Of a DNA stretch of 7,591 bases, positions 1 to 6,805 are shown in pieces. Below the pieces are notes generated by a model. That model saw only the letters and a list, made by a program, of their open reading frames with translations, was not told the origin of the DNA and made no database searches. Every line of letters starts with the position of its first letter. Within the stretch, counting starts at the first letter, position 1. The DNA is from Dehalococcoidia bacterium (GTDB lineage Bacteria; Chloroflexota; Dehalococcoidia; Dehalococcoidales; E44-bin46). The position numbers were made by a program, and so were the translations under genes. The stretch lies in NCBI GenBank assembly GCA_020343755.1, contig CP070810.1, forward strand, positions 680,529-688,119, read 5' to 3'.

Positions 1-723
1 CCTGAGCAGCGTTTTACCCAACCCCCACCCCGTTTTACTGAAGCCACCCTGGTCAAGACATTAGAGCAGTGGGGCATCGGACGCCCCAGCACCTACGCCC
101 CCATCCTGTCCACAATCCAAGAGCGGGGCTACGTTATTAAAGATAAAGGCAGCTTTCAGCCAACCGAACTAGGATTTGTGGTCAATGACCTACTTATCAA
201 ACATTTCCCTGACATCGTTGATATTAAATTTACCGCTAATATGGAAGAGGAATTGGATGAAGTAGCTAATGAAAACAGGGATTGGGTGGGTGTGGTTCAA
301 GATTTCTACACACCCTTTGAGAAAAGCCTCCAGGATGCCTCACTTCTTATGGAGAAGGTTAAGTTAGCCGAGGAGATAACTGAAGAAATTTGCCCTGATT
401 GTGGTAAACCCTTGGTAATCAAAACCGGGCGCTACGGCAAGTTTCTCGCCTGTAGTGGTTACCCCGGGTGTAAATACACCAAGCCGTATCAGGTCAAGAT
501 TGGTGTCAACTGCCCCCAGTGCGGCAGCGAGTTAGTAGAGAGGTTAAGCAAAAAGAAGCGTGTCTTTTATGGCTGCAGCAACTATCCTGATTGCCAGTTT
601 GCCACCAATTTTAGACCCCTCCCCCAGCCCTGCCCCAACTGCAGCGGACTCCTCACCTTATACCGGGGGAAATTGGCAAAATGCACTAAATGCAACTATA
701 AAGGCAAGCTCCAGCAGGATTAA
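1..723 (+). CDS. topA: DNA topoisomerase I, C-terminal part (5' end outside window)
   Basis: This is the end of type IA DNA topoisomerase I, which relaxes negatively supercoiled DNA in the cytoplasm. The frame is open from base 1 and gives 240 visible residues before TAA. The start of the gene and the active-site tyrosine lie upstream. Near the beginning (about residues 5-40) is the family stretch FTQPPPRFTEATLVK followed by GIGRPSTYA, typical of the bacterial enzyme core. The C-terminus carries three four-cysteine zinc ribbons, with cysteines at visible residues 131/134/151/157, 171/174/192/198 and 211/214/228/231. The first two have the usual G-Y/N-YPxC form and the third is shorter. Such ribbons bind single-stranded DNA and, in E. 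coli, RNA polymerase. The downstream recombinase gene starts 4 bases after the stop, so the two are probably co-transcribed. A GTG at 178 lies inside the gene and is not a real start. Confidence 0.96.
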   Translation, partial: PEQRFTQPPPRFTEATLVKTLEQWGIGRPSTYAPILSTIQERGYVIKDKGSFQPTELGFVVNDLLIKHFPDIVDIKFTANMEEELDEVANENRDWVGVVQDFYTPFEKSLQDASLLMEKVKLAEEITEEICPDCGKPLVIKTGRYGKFLACSGYPGCKYTKPYQVKIGVNCPQCGSELVERLSKKKRVFYGCSNYPDCQFATNFRPLPQPCPNCSGLLTLYRGKLAKCTKCNYKGKLQQD

Positions 724-727
724 CCCT

Positions 728-1642
728 ATGCAAGAAGTTTTTAATAAATATATAAACTACCTTGAGGCAGAGCGGAATGCCTCTCGTTATACCGTGCGCA
801 ACTATACCACCGATTTATTAGGCTTCTTTAATTTTCTTAAGACTAAAGGGATTAGTTCGCTAAAGGAAGTAGATAGGCATGTTTTGCGCGACTACCTCTC
901 CCATCTTATGGAGGAAGGTATTGTCAAGGCAAGTATCGCCCGCAAGCTATCGGCTATCCGCTCCTTTTATCGTTACCTAGTGCGAGAGAAAATAGTAACC
1001 GCGAACCCGGTAGCCAAGACCTCCTCTCCCAAGCTGGATAGGCGTTTACCCTCCTTCCTCACCCCAGAAGAGGTAGTGCGACTTCTGGAAGCCCCTGATT
1101 TATCCACACCTCAGGGACAGCGCGACCGAGCCTTGATAGAGCTACTTTACGCCTCCGGCCTCAGAGTAAGTGAGCTAGTAAACCTAGATATGGGGCAGGT
1201 TAATTTTGATACCGATGAAATTCGGGTCTGGGGAAAGGGTTCCAAGGAACGGGTAGTGCTGATGGGCAAACCGGCCGCCGCAGCTTTGAGTACCTACCTT
1301 AGCCAGGGTAGACCAAAACTCTTAGGCAACAAAAAAAGTAGTGCCCTATTTGTTAATCGTTACGGAGGACGACTTATAGGACGAAGAGTCCAACGGATAT
1401 TAGAGAAATATGCCAGCTTGGCAGGCATTAACAAAAGGGTTTATCCCCATCTACTGCGTCACACCTTTGCCACCCATCTGCTTGATGGCGGTGCTGGTCT
1501 AAGGGTAGTCCAGGAGCTTCTAGGTCATGCTAATCTATCCTCCACCCAGATTTATACTCATGTAACCAAGAGTCAGGCGAAGAAGGTATATCTATCGGCT
1601 CACCCAATGGCACGAGAGAGGGATGATGAGCTTGAAGACTAG
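728..1642 (+). CDS. xerC: Tyrosine recombinase, XerC/XerD type
   Basis: This is a site-specific tyrosine recombinase of the Xer family, which resolves chromosome dimers at dif sites near the terminus. The protein is 304 residues, close to the usual 295-305. Residues 1-90 form the SAM-like core-binding domain, and residues from about 110 form the catalytic domain. All six catalytic residues are visible: R146 (GLRVSEL), K170 (WGKGSKER), H241 and R244 (HLLRHTFATH), H267 (LLGHANL) and nucleophile Y276 (QIYTH). Their spacing matches E. coli XerD. I chose the ATG at 728 because it follows AGGA at 716-719 and gives the family length; the frame stays open upstream but only inside topA. Location beside topA recalls the topA-xerC neighbourhood of Firmicutes and argues for a chromosomal Xer rather than a phage integrase. 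XerC and XerD cannot be told apart with certainty from this sequence. Confidence 0.93.
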   Translation: MQEVFNKYINYLEAERNASRYTVRNYTTDLLGFFNFLKTKGISSLKEVDRHVLRDYLSHLMEEGIVKASIARKLSAIRSFYRYLVREKIVTANPVAKTSSPKLDRRLPSFLTPEEVVRLLEAPDLSTPQGQRDRALIELLYASGLRVSELVNLDMGQVNFDTDEIRVWGKGSKERVVLMGKPAAAALSTYLSQGRPKLLGNKKSSALFVNRYGGRLIGRRVQRILEKYASLAGINKRVYPHLLRHTFATHLLDGGAGLRVVQELLGHANLSSTQIYTHVTKSQAKKVYLSAHPMARERDDELED

Positions 1643-2705
1643 GTTGCAAAAGCTGCGCCAAGGGCTAGTTGAGAAGGAGATTGATGCCATCTTCGTCTCG
1701 CAACCAGAGAATAGGCGTTACCTTTCAGGCTTTGATGGTTCGTCAGGTTATTTACTAATTACACCACAAGATACAATTTTAGCTACTGACTTTCGCTATA
1801 TAGAGCAGGCCAAGATACAAGCCCCTGACTACGAGATTTTTCAGATAATTGGTGGTATAGTAGATTGGTCCCCCAAACTGGTAGCTGAGTTAAACTTGAA
1901 GAAGCTGGGATTTGAAGCCGGGCATATCACCTTTGCTCTGTACCACCAGTTATCTGACATACTGAATAAAGCGCAATCCCAGCTCAAGCTTATTCCTGTA
2001 GACGGGCTGGTAGAATCCCTCCGGGCGATAAAAGAGCCTGAGGAAATTGAGCTAATAACTAAGGCAGCGGAGATAAGCGATGCCGCGCTTGATAATATTA
2101 AAAATATGATTCATGTTGGTATGAGTGAGAAGGAAGTAGCCTGGGAGATAGAGAAATTCATACGGGAGAAAGGTAGTGAGACTATACCCTTTGATGTTAT
2201 TGTTGCCTTTGGTCCAAATTCAGCTCTGCCCCATGCTAAACCTTCATCACGCGCCCTCCAATCCGGAGAGCCGGTAGTAATTGATATCGGAGCCAGGTTT
2301 GGGGGTTATTCTAGTGACCTAAGCCGCACCATCTGCCTTGGCACTCCCGATAATACCTTCCGTAAGTTATATAATACCGTCTTTGAAGCCCAGTTAACAG
2401 CAATGGCTACAATTACACAGGGTATGAGCGGTGGTCAAATTGATACTCTGACTAGAAAAGTCATTGAACAAGCAGGCTATGGCCAAGCCTTTGGGCATGC
2501 TTTGGGGCATGGCATAGGACTAGCCTCACATGAGGCACCACGCCTTGGTCCAAATTCAGCCGATAAACTTACCTCAGGTATGGTATTTACTATCGAGCCC
2601 GGTATTTACCTTGCCAGTTGGGGAGGAGTAAGGATTGAGGATGTAGTAGTGATGGAAAATGGTAAAGTCAGGGCAATTTCAAAAGCCAAAAAGATGGGAG
2701 TTTGA
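1623..2705 (+). CDS. M24 family Xaa-Pro peptidase (aminopeptidase P / prolidase type)
   Basis: This is a cytoplasmic metallopeptidase of family M24, which releases residues preceding proline from peptides or cleaves Xaa-Pro dipeptides. The protein is 360 residues, with a creatinase-like N-terminal domain (about 1-130) and a pita-bread catalytic domain (about 140-355). The five ligands for the two-metal centre are visible: D221 (VVIDIGA), D232 (SSDLSRT), H296 (GHALGHGIG), E325 (FTIEPGIY) and E339 (VRIEDVV). H204 (LPHA) and H303 (ASHEAP) match the conserved substrate-site histidines. The start is uncertain: ATG codons at 1623 and 1626 and a TTG at 1632 all follow the purine run GAGAGAGG (1614-1621). 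The first overlaps the recombinase gene by 20 bases. It lies directly before efp, as the peptidase gene yqhT does in Bacillus subtilis. PepP, PepQ and YqhT-type roles cannot be separated here. Confidence 0.93.
   Translation: MMSLKTRLQKLRQGLVEKEIDAIFVSQPENRRYLSGFDGSSGYLLITPQDTILATDFRYIEQAKIQAPDYEIFQIIGGIVDWSPKLVAELNLKKLGFEAGHITFALYHQLSDILNKAQSQLKLIPVDGLVESLRAIKEPEEIELITKAAEISDAALDNIKNMIHVGMSEKEVAWEIEKFIREKGSETIPFDVIVAFGPNSALPHAKPSSRALQSGEPVVIDIGARFGGYSSDLSRTICLGTPDNTFRKLYNTVFEAQLTAMATITQGMSGGQIDTLTRKVIEQAGYGQAFGHALGHGIGLASHEAPRLGPNSADKLTSGMVFTIEPGIYLASWGGVRIEDVVVMENGKVRAISKAKKMGV
2696..2700 (+). promoter_or_regulatory. Shine-Dalgarno site for efp
   Basis: GGGAG lies 6 bases before the ATG at 2707 and inside the last codons of the peptidase gene. 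It supports ATG 2707 over the in-frame ATG at 2659, which would add an N-terminal extension not seen in EF-P. Confidence 0.7.
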
Positions 2706-2706
2706 C

Positions 2707-3264
2707 ATGATAACTAGTGGTGAACTAAGGAAAGGAATTACTATCGAACTGGAAGGTAAATTATATCAGGTGGTTGACTACCAACATATTAAAATGAAGC
2801 GAACCGCTTTGATTCGCCTTAAACTTTATGATATTCGAGGCGGCCATACCATTGAGAGAACCTTTCAATCCAACGAGAAATTCACTCGAGCTCGCCTTGA
2901 CTATCGCAGTATGCAATACCTTTATAATGATGGCAATTTGTATTACTTTATGGATGAAGAGAACTTTGAGCAGGTATCCCTAGATAGTAATCAACTGGGT
3001 GATGCCACTAACTATCTAAAGGAAGGCATGTCCCTGCAAATATCAAGCTACCAGGGCGAGCTGGTAGGTGTCGAGCTACCTACCGCCGTCGAGCTTCAAG
3101 TGACTGATACCGGCCCCGGTTTTAAAGGAGATACCGCCACTGCCGGTAATAAACCAGCCACGCTGGAGACCGGTATTACCATTCAGGTTCCCCTGTTCAT
3201 TAACCAAGGGGATATTATCAAGGTTGACACTCGTGATGGTAGCTATCTAGAGAGGGTTAGTTGA
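2707..3264 (+). CDS. efp: Translation elongation factor P
   Basis: EF-P binds the ribosome between the P and E sites and relieves stalling at polyproline stretches. The protein is 185 residues, the normal length, with an N-terminal KOW-like domain (about 1-62) and two OB-type domains. Family signatures include ERTFQSNEKF, MQYLYNDG, FMDEENFEQ, the GFKGDTATAGNKPATLETG motif (about 139-157) and the ending VPLFINQGDIIKVDTRDG. The ATG at 2707 is chosen because GGGAG at 2696-2700 sits 6 bases before it and the N-terminus MITSGELRKG fits the family. It begins one base after the peptidase stop, so co-translation is likely. The odd point is the loop that usually carries the modified lysine or arginine: it reads HIKMKRTALIRLK (27-39), lacks PGKG, and is one residue shorter than the E. 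coli, Bacillus and Pseudomonas loops as I recall them. K31 or R32 would lie at the tip. Confidence 0.96.
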   Translation: MITSGELRKGITIELEGKLYQVVDYQHIKMKRTALIRLKLYDIRGGHTIERTFQSNEKFTRARLDYRSMQYLYNDGNLYYFMDEENFEQVSLDSNQLGDATNYLKEGMSLQISSYQGELVGVELPTAVELQVTDTGPGFKGDTATAGNKPATLETGITIQVPLFINQGDIIKVDTRDGSYLERVS

Positions 3265-3275
3265 GATAAGTTAAA

Positions 3276-3920
3276 TTGCTAAAAGCCGATCTTCATATTC
3301 ATACCAAATATTCAGCCGACTGCAATACATCTTTGGAGCAGATTATTAGTCGCTGTCAGCAGACTGGCATAAATTGCGTTGCCATAGCTGACCATGGCAC
3401 TATTGAAGGTGCGTTAAAGATGCAGAGTATAGCCCCCTTTCATGTAATTGTAGCCGAGGAGATATTAACTCCCCGCGGCGAGATTATGGGCATGTTTCTT
3501 AAAGAGGGCATACCTAGTGGTCTGTCGGTTGAGGAGACGATATCCAGAATCAAAGCTCAAGATGCCTTGGTAGCCATCCCCCACCCCTTTGATATGTTCA
3601 GGCTCTCCGCTCTAGATAGCGAGATAATAGAACAACTAGCGGAACAAATTGATGTTATAGAGGTATTTAACTCGAGAAGCTTTTTTCACCGTTCTTCAGT
3701 TAAAACTCAAATCTTTGCTCAAAAGTATGGTATCCCTGGAAGCGCTGGCAGTGATGCCCACACCGCTTATGAAATAGGTAATACCTATGTAGAGATGCCT
3801 GAATTCAACGGTAAGGATGACTTCCTCAACGCTTTAGCCAAAGGCAGGGTTTTTGGGCACAGGGCAAATCCCTTAGTTCATCTTAACAGCGTTTGGGCAA
3901 GGCTAAAAAGTCTTAAATAA
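3276..3920 (+). CDS. PHP-domain metal-dependent phosphoesterase
   Basis: This is a small stand-alone PHP-domain protein (polymerase and histidinol phosphatase fold), a metal-dependent hydrolase of phosphate esters. The protein is 214 residues. The metal-site motifs appear in order: DLHIHTKYSAD (H7, H9, with D15 near), IADHG (D39, H40), AEE (E61/E62), IPHPFD (H103) and GSDAH (D160, H162). These are the expected ligands of a tri- or binuclear centre. It is shorter than E. coli TrpH/RNase AM (about 290 residues) and lacks an obvious inserted helical domain. The C-terminus, GRVFGHRANPLVHL, looks like the end of short PHP proteins. The start is a TTG with a weak purine stretch (GAGATAAG, 3263-3270) upstream; no ATG gives the conserved N-terminus. 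It follows efp by 11 bases. The substrate is unknown: a nucleotide, an oligonucleotide or a sugar phosphate are all possible. Confidence 0.88.
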   Translation: MLKADLHIHTKYSADCNTSLEQIISRCQQTGINCVAIADHGTIEGALKMQSIAPFHVIVAEEILTPRGEIMGMFLKEGIPSGLSVEETISRIKAQDALVAIPHPFDMFRLSALDSEIIEQLAEQIDVIEVFNSRSFFHRSSVKTQIFAQKYGIPGSAGSDAHTAYEIGNTYVEMPEFNGKDDFLNALAKGRVFGHRANPLVHLNSVWARLKSLK

Positions 3921-3931
3921 AATGGTGAACC

Positions 3932-4756
3932 TTGTATCAACTCGGCTGGTTTTCAACAGGTAGAGATAAAGCGGCTAGAGACCTGTTACAAGCGGTACAG
4001 AACAGCATCAATCAAGGCGAGATTGAGGCTGAGATAGCTTTTGTTTTTAGCAACCGTGAACCTAGTGAGTCAAAAGAGAGCGATTTATTCCTCAAACTGG
4101 TCGAGGAATATCGCATCCCTCTTATCACCTTTTCATATCAAAAGTTTAAAGCCAGGCAGACCACTCCAGGTATCGGACGGGTAGGAAGCTTACCGCTATG
4201 GAGGCTTGACTATGACCAGGAGGCAATGAATCGGCTCCGGGACTTCCACCCTGACCTATGTGTCCTGGCCGGTTATATGCTCATTGTTGGCAAAGAGATG
4301 TGCCAAAGGTACAATATGATTAACCTTCACCCAGCGGCTCCGGGTGGACCTACCGGAACCTGGCAGGAGGTAATCTGGCAATTAATTAATAATGAGGCTC
4401 AGGAAACAGGAGTAATGATGCATCTGGTAACCCCCGAGCTAGATAAAGGACCCCCGGTAACCTATTGCACCTTTTCTATTAGAGGTAAACCATTTGATAG
4501 ATATTGGCAAGAAATAAAGGGGCTTCCCCTGGAGGAGATTAAGAAACAGGGTGAGAGTAACCCCTTATTCAAGCTCATCCGGCAACATGGGCTGGCTAGG
4601 GAATTCCCATTAATAATATCTACCCTAAAGGCTTTTAGCCAGGGCAAGGTTAAGATAATAGCCGTAAAAGTAACTAATTCCGAAGGAAAACCAATTAACG
4701 GCTATAACCTGACCGATGAGATTGATAAACTGGTAGAAGAGGTACCTCAACCATGA
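3932..4756 (+). CDS. Formyltransferase-fold protein, PurN-like
   Basis: This 274-residue protein has the fold of 10-formyltetrahydrofolate-using formyltransferases such as PurN (GAR transformylase). The catalytic triad of that family is recognisable: N131 and H133 in INLHPAAPGG, and D171 in ELDKGPPV, with H-to-D spacing of 38 against 36 in E. coli PurN. Also present are an early fold stretch (AFVFSNREPSES, about 36-47) and the pre-catalytic DLCVLAGYMLIVGKEM (about 108-123). It is longer than PurN (about 200-215), with extra sequence at about 70-100 and a C-terminal extension after about 185. The expected GSGxxxN phosphate loop at the N-terminus is replaced by FSTGRDKAARDLL (7-19), so GAR may not be the substrate. 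The start is TTG, because a TGA at 3926-3928 closes the frame upstream; GGTG at 3924-3927 is a modest ribosome site. The stop overlaps the next ATG, implying translational coupling. The exact reaction is unknown. Confidence 0.8.
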   Translation: MYQLGWFSTGRDKAARDLLQAVQNSINQGEIEAEIAFVFSNREPSESKESDLFLKLVEEYRIPLITFSYQKFKARQTTPGIGRVGSLPLWRLDYDQEAMNRLRDFHPDLCVLAGYMLIVGKEMCQRYNMINLHPAAPGGPTGTWQEVIWQLINNEAQETGVMMHLVTPELDKGPPVTYCTFSIRGKPFDRYWQEIKGLPLEEIKKQGESNPLFKLIRQHGLAREFPLIISTLKAFSQGKVKIIAVKVTNSEGKPINGYNLTDEIDKLVEEVPQP

Positions 4757-5742
4757 AATTTATCTGTTTTGACCTAGAAGGTCCACTATCACCTCAAGAT
4801 AATGCCTACGAGCTAATGAAGCTTTTCCCCAATGGAGATAAGGTCTTTGAGATTATCAGCCGTTACGACGATTTGCTGACGCTAGAAGAAAGGGAGGATT
4901 ATGAGCCGGGGGATACTTTAGCCCTTATCGTGCCTTTCCTCGTGCTGCATAATATCTCAGAAAATGATATTGCTGACCTAGCCAGTAAAGCTAGCTTAAC
5001 TGGCGGCGCCGGAAAGCTTATCTCCTGGCTTGAGTTTAAGGGCTGGAGGGTATTTTGTATTACCACCACCTACGAACAGTATGCCATTCACATTACTCAC
5101 AAACTAGGCATTTATACCCACAATGTGGCTTACACGCCATTCCCCGGAGATAGACTGCGCTTAACATTGGGCAAAGAAGAAGTTACCTTATTGCAACAGA
5201 CCGAAGAAGACGTTCTGACAATGCGCCCGTTTGATGACGACGCTAGGATTAAACAAAGCCTAGACCACTTCTTCTGGGAAAAACTGCCAACTACTAATCT
5301 GGGTGAGGTAATAAAGGAAGTAAAGCCAGTAGGTGGGCGACGTAAAGTAACTGCTCTAAAAAAATTTGCCGATAAATATGACCAGCCACTATCCAATTGG
5401 GTGGTAGTGGGTGATAGCATAACCGATTTCAGAATGCTCCAGGTAGTAGATGAGGCGGGAGGACTAGCTATAGCTTTTAATGCTAATGAGTATGCCCTGC
5501 CCTACTCAACCATGAGCTTGGCTTCCACATTACTAAGTGACCTAAGCGAGGTGCTTGAGGCATGGCAAAAGGGTCAGCGAAGTAGAGTAGAAAAGGTAGT
5601 AAAAGCCAAGGAGAAAACTGGAGGGGTGGGGGATAGGGGTTATTTTCACTGGCTATCCGGCAGAAAAGATATAGACGAAGTCATTGAGATTCATAAAAGA
5701 ATAAGGCGCCTGGTTAGGGAAGAGGCCGGCAAGCTAGGCTAG
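4753..5742 (+). CDS. HAD-superfamily phosphatase-like protein with a DxE motif I
   Basis: This 329-residue protein has haloacid-dehalogenase-fold signatures. Motif I is FDLEGPLS with candidate nucleophile D7 and E9 where most phosphatases have the second Asp. Motif II is probably in CITTTYEQ (T104-T106). Motif III is probably K198 (GGRRKVTALKKF). Motif IV is VVVGDSITDFRML (D221, D225). The region between motifs I and II (about 15-85) is a helical cap, and a long insert (about 125-195) precedes motif III. A Lys/Arg-rich tail (about 272-329) follows the core. DLEG is reminiscent of ThrH and of archaeal HAD proteins, including those annotated as EhaR/COG4030-like, but I cannot test this. The ATG overlaps the stop of the formyltransferase gene (ATGA, 4753-4756), so the two products are probably made together. 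The substrate is unknown, and phosphatase or phosphotransferase activity is inferred only from the motifs. Confidence 0.8.
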   Translation: MKFICFDLEGPLSPQDNAYELMKLFPNGDKVFEIISRYDDLLTLEEREDYEPGDTLALIVPFLVLHNISENDIADLASKASLTGGAGKLISWLEFKGWRVFCITTTYEQYAIHITHKLGIYTHNVAYTPFPGDRLRLTLGKEEVTLLQQTEEDVLTMRPFDDDARIKQSLDHFFWEKLPTTNLGEVIKEVKPVGGRRKVTALKKFADKYDQPLSNWVVVGDSITDFRMLQVVDEAGGLAIAFNANEYALPYSTMSLASTLLSDLSEVLEAWQKGQRSRVEKVVKAKEKTGGVGDRGYFHWLSGRKDIDEVIEIHKRIRRLVREEAGKLG

Positions 5743-5756
5743 AACTAAAAGCGTTC

Positions 5757-5762
5757 GGGGGG
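5757..5762 (+). promoter_or_regulatory. G-run acting as ribosome binding site for the hydroxyacid dehydrogenase
   Basis: Six consecutive G residues end 6 bases before the ATG at 5769. They are a plausible but non-canonical Shine-Dalgarno sequence. An ATG at 5764 is in another frame and too close to serve this gene. Confidence 0.5.
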
Positions 5763-5768
5763 TATGAC

Positions 5769-6785
5769 ATGCCTTTTAAAGTAGTGATAACCGTACACCA
5801 CCTGGCTGGGGATGAGGAGGAATGTCGGAAGATAGGCGGTGAGCTTTTCACCATCCCCTGTTACACCGAGGACGAGGTTATTGCTGCCACCCATGATGCT
5901 GATGCCGTAATAACTGGTATGGAGTGCCTGGTACCTTATACCAGAAAGGTAATAAGCAAGCTTGAAAAGTGTAAGATAATTCATAATATAGGCGCCGGCT
6001 ATGAGCGTATAGACGTTCCGGCGGCAACAGATTATGGCATCTGTGTTTCTTTTCCCGGGGATTACTGCACAGAGGAAGTGGCTGAGCACACCATGGCACT
6101 CCTCCTTGCCTGCGCTAGAAGAATCCTCCGCCTTGATAAAGCGGTAAGGCAAGGGAATTGGGGGTTTCCTGCCAGACATGAAATGACGGAGATATGGTCG
6201 CCCATTTTCCGGCTAAAGGGGCAAACCTTGGGAGTAATCGGCTTCGGTAGGATTGGACGCCTCATTGTCCCCAAAGCCAAGGGGTTTGGGTTAAGGGTTA
6301 TTGCCCATGACCCCTATGTGCCTTCTAACCTATTTAAGAAATTAGGTGTGGAATCGGTAACACTTGACCACTTGCTTAGGGAATCAGACTATATCTCAGT
6401 CAATGCTGCCCTGACTGACGAGAGCCATCACCTACTGGGGATAGAGCAATTCAGGAAGATGAAACCAACGGCCTATTTTATCAATTGCGCCCGTGCTGAA
6501 CTTGCCGATGAGGAGGCTTTATATACTGCCCTGGCTAATGGCTACATCGCTGGGGCTGGGCTGGACATGGTGAAAGGAGAAGCTATTAGTCTAGACCATC
6601 CTTTACTCAAACTGGAAAACGTAATCTTTACCGCCCATTCCGCTTGGTACTCGGAACATTCTATAGCCGAGATAAAGCGAAGGGCCTATGAAAACATTGG
6701 ACGGGTTTTTCGTGGGGAGTGGCCTAAGTGGTTTATCAATCCCGAGGCCAAGGAGAAATTCTTGGAGCGGTGGGGAAAAGCATAA
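5769..6785 (+). CDS. D-isomer-specific 2-hydroxyacid dehydrogenase, NAD-dependent
   Basis: This enzyme family reversibly oxidises D-2-hydroxyacids to 2-oxoacids with NAD(P) in the cytoplasm. Members include 3-phosphoglycerate, glycerate, glyoxylate/hydroxypyruvate and D-lactate dehydrogenases. The protein is 338 residues, close to the usual 310-340. The nucleotide-binding motif is GVIGFGRIGR (155-164), with D181 (AHDPY) suited to the NAD ribose, which favours NAD over NADP. The catalytic triad is visible: R242 (NCARAELAD), E271 (GLDMVKGEA) and H290 (TAHSAWY). The N-terminal substrate domain includes HNIGAGYERID (72-82) and DYCTEEVAEHTMALLL (98-113). There is no ACT domain, so it is not a long SerA. 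The ATG at 5769 follows a six-G run (5757-5762), 6 bases upstream. The 26-base gap before it is the largest between any two genes here. The exact substrate cannot be fixed from sequence; the aldolase next door suggests a 2-oxoacid pathway. Confidence 0.92.
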   Translation: MPFKVVITVHHLAGDEEECRKIGGELFTIPCYTEDEVIAATHDADAVITGMECLVPYTRKVISKLEKCKIIHNIGAGYERIDVPAATDYGICVSFPGDYCTEEVAEHTMALLLACARRILRLDKAVRQGNWGFPARHEMTEIWSPIFRLKGQTLGVIGFGRIGRLIVPKAKGFGLRVIAHDPYVPSNLFKKLGVESVTLDHLLRESDYISVNAALTDESHHLLGIEQFRKMKPTAYFINCARAELADEEALYTALANGYIAGAGLDMVKGEAISLDHPLLKLENVIFTAHSAWYSEHSIAEIKRRAYENIGRVFRGEWPKWFINPEAKEKFLERWGKA

Positions 6786-6794
6786 GTAGCTAAA

Positions 6795-6800
6795 AAGGAG
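6795..6800 (+). promoter_or_regulatory. Strong Shine-Dalgarno site for the aldolase-family gene
   Basis: AGGAGG is the best ribosome site in the window and lies 5 bases before the ATG at 6806. The other genes have weaker or overlapping sites, so this gene may be translated more efficiently than those before it. Confidence 0.8.
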
Positions 6801-6805
6801 GAGCT

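Noticed and set aside
560..727. Upstream in-frame extension of the recombinase from ATG 560.
   Set aside because: It lies wholly inside the zinc-ribbon coding region of topA, has low-complexity Pro/Ser/Ala content, and would make the Xer protein about 56 residues too long.
2209..2560. An exact 16-base direct repeat, TTGGTCCAAATTCAGC, at 2209-2224 and 2545-2560 inside the peptidase gene.
   Set aside because: Both copies are in frame and encode GPNSA at two separate places where the M24 family naturally has similar residues. It is too short and isolated to be a mobile or regulatory repeat, so I regard it as coincidence.
5684..5768. TTGAGA at 5684-5689 as a possible -35 box for the dehydrogenase gene.
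   Set aside because: No TATAAT-like hexamer occurs at suitable spacing before the gene, so a promoter cannot be supported by eye.
5130..6280. Open frames on the minus strand at 5130-5420, 5745-6179, 5878-6099 and 6062-6280.
   Set aside because: They lie opposite well-supported plus-strand genes, show no recognisable domain, and are best explained as by-products of the codon use on the other strand.
6762..6805. TTGGAG at 6762-6767 with CATAAG at 6781-6786 as a possible promoter for the aldolase gene.
   Set aside because: The spacing is only 13 bases and the second box is a poor match; the bases are also coding sequence for the dehydrogenase end.
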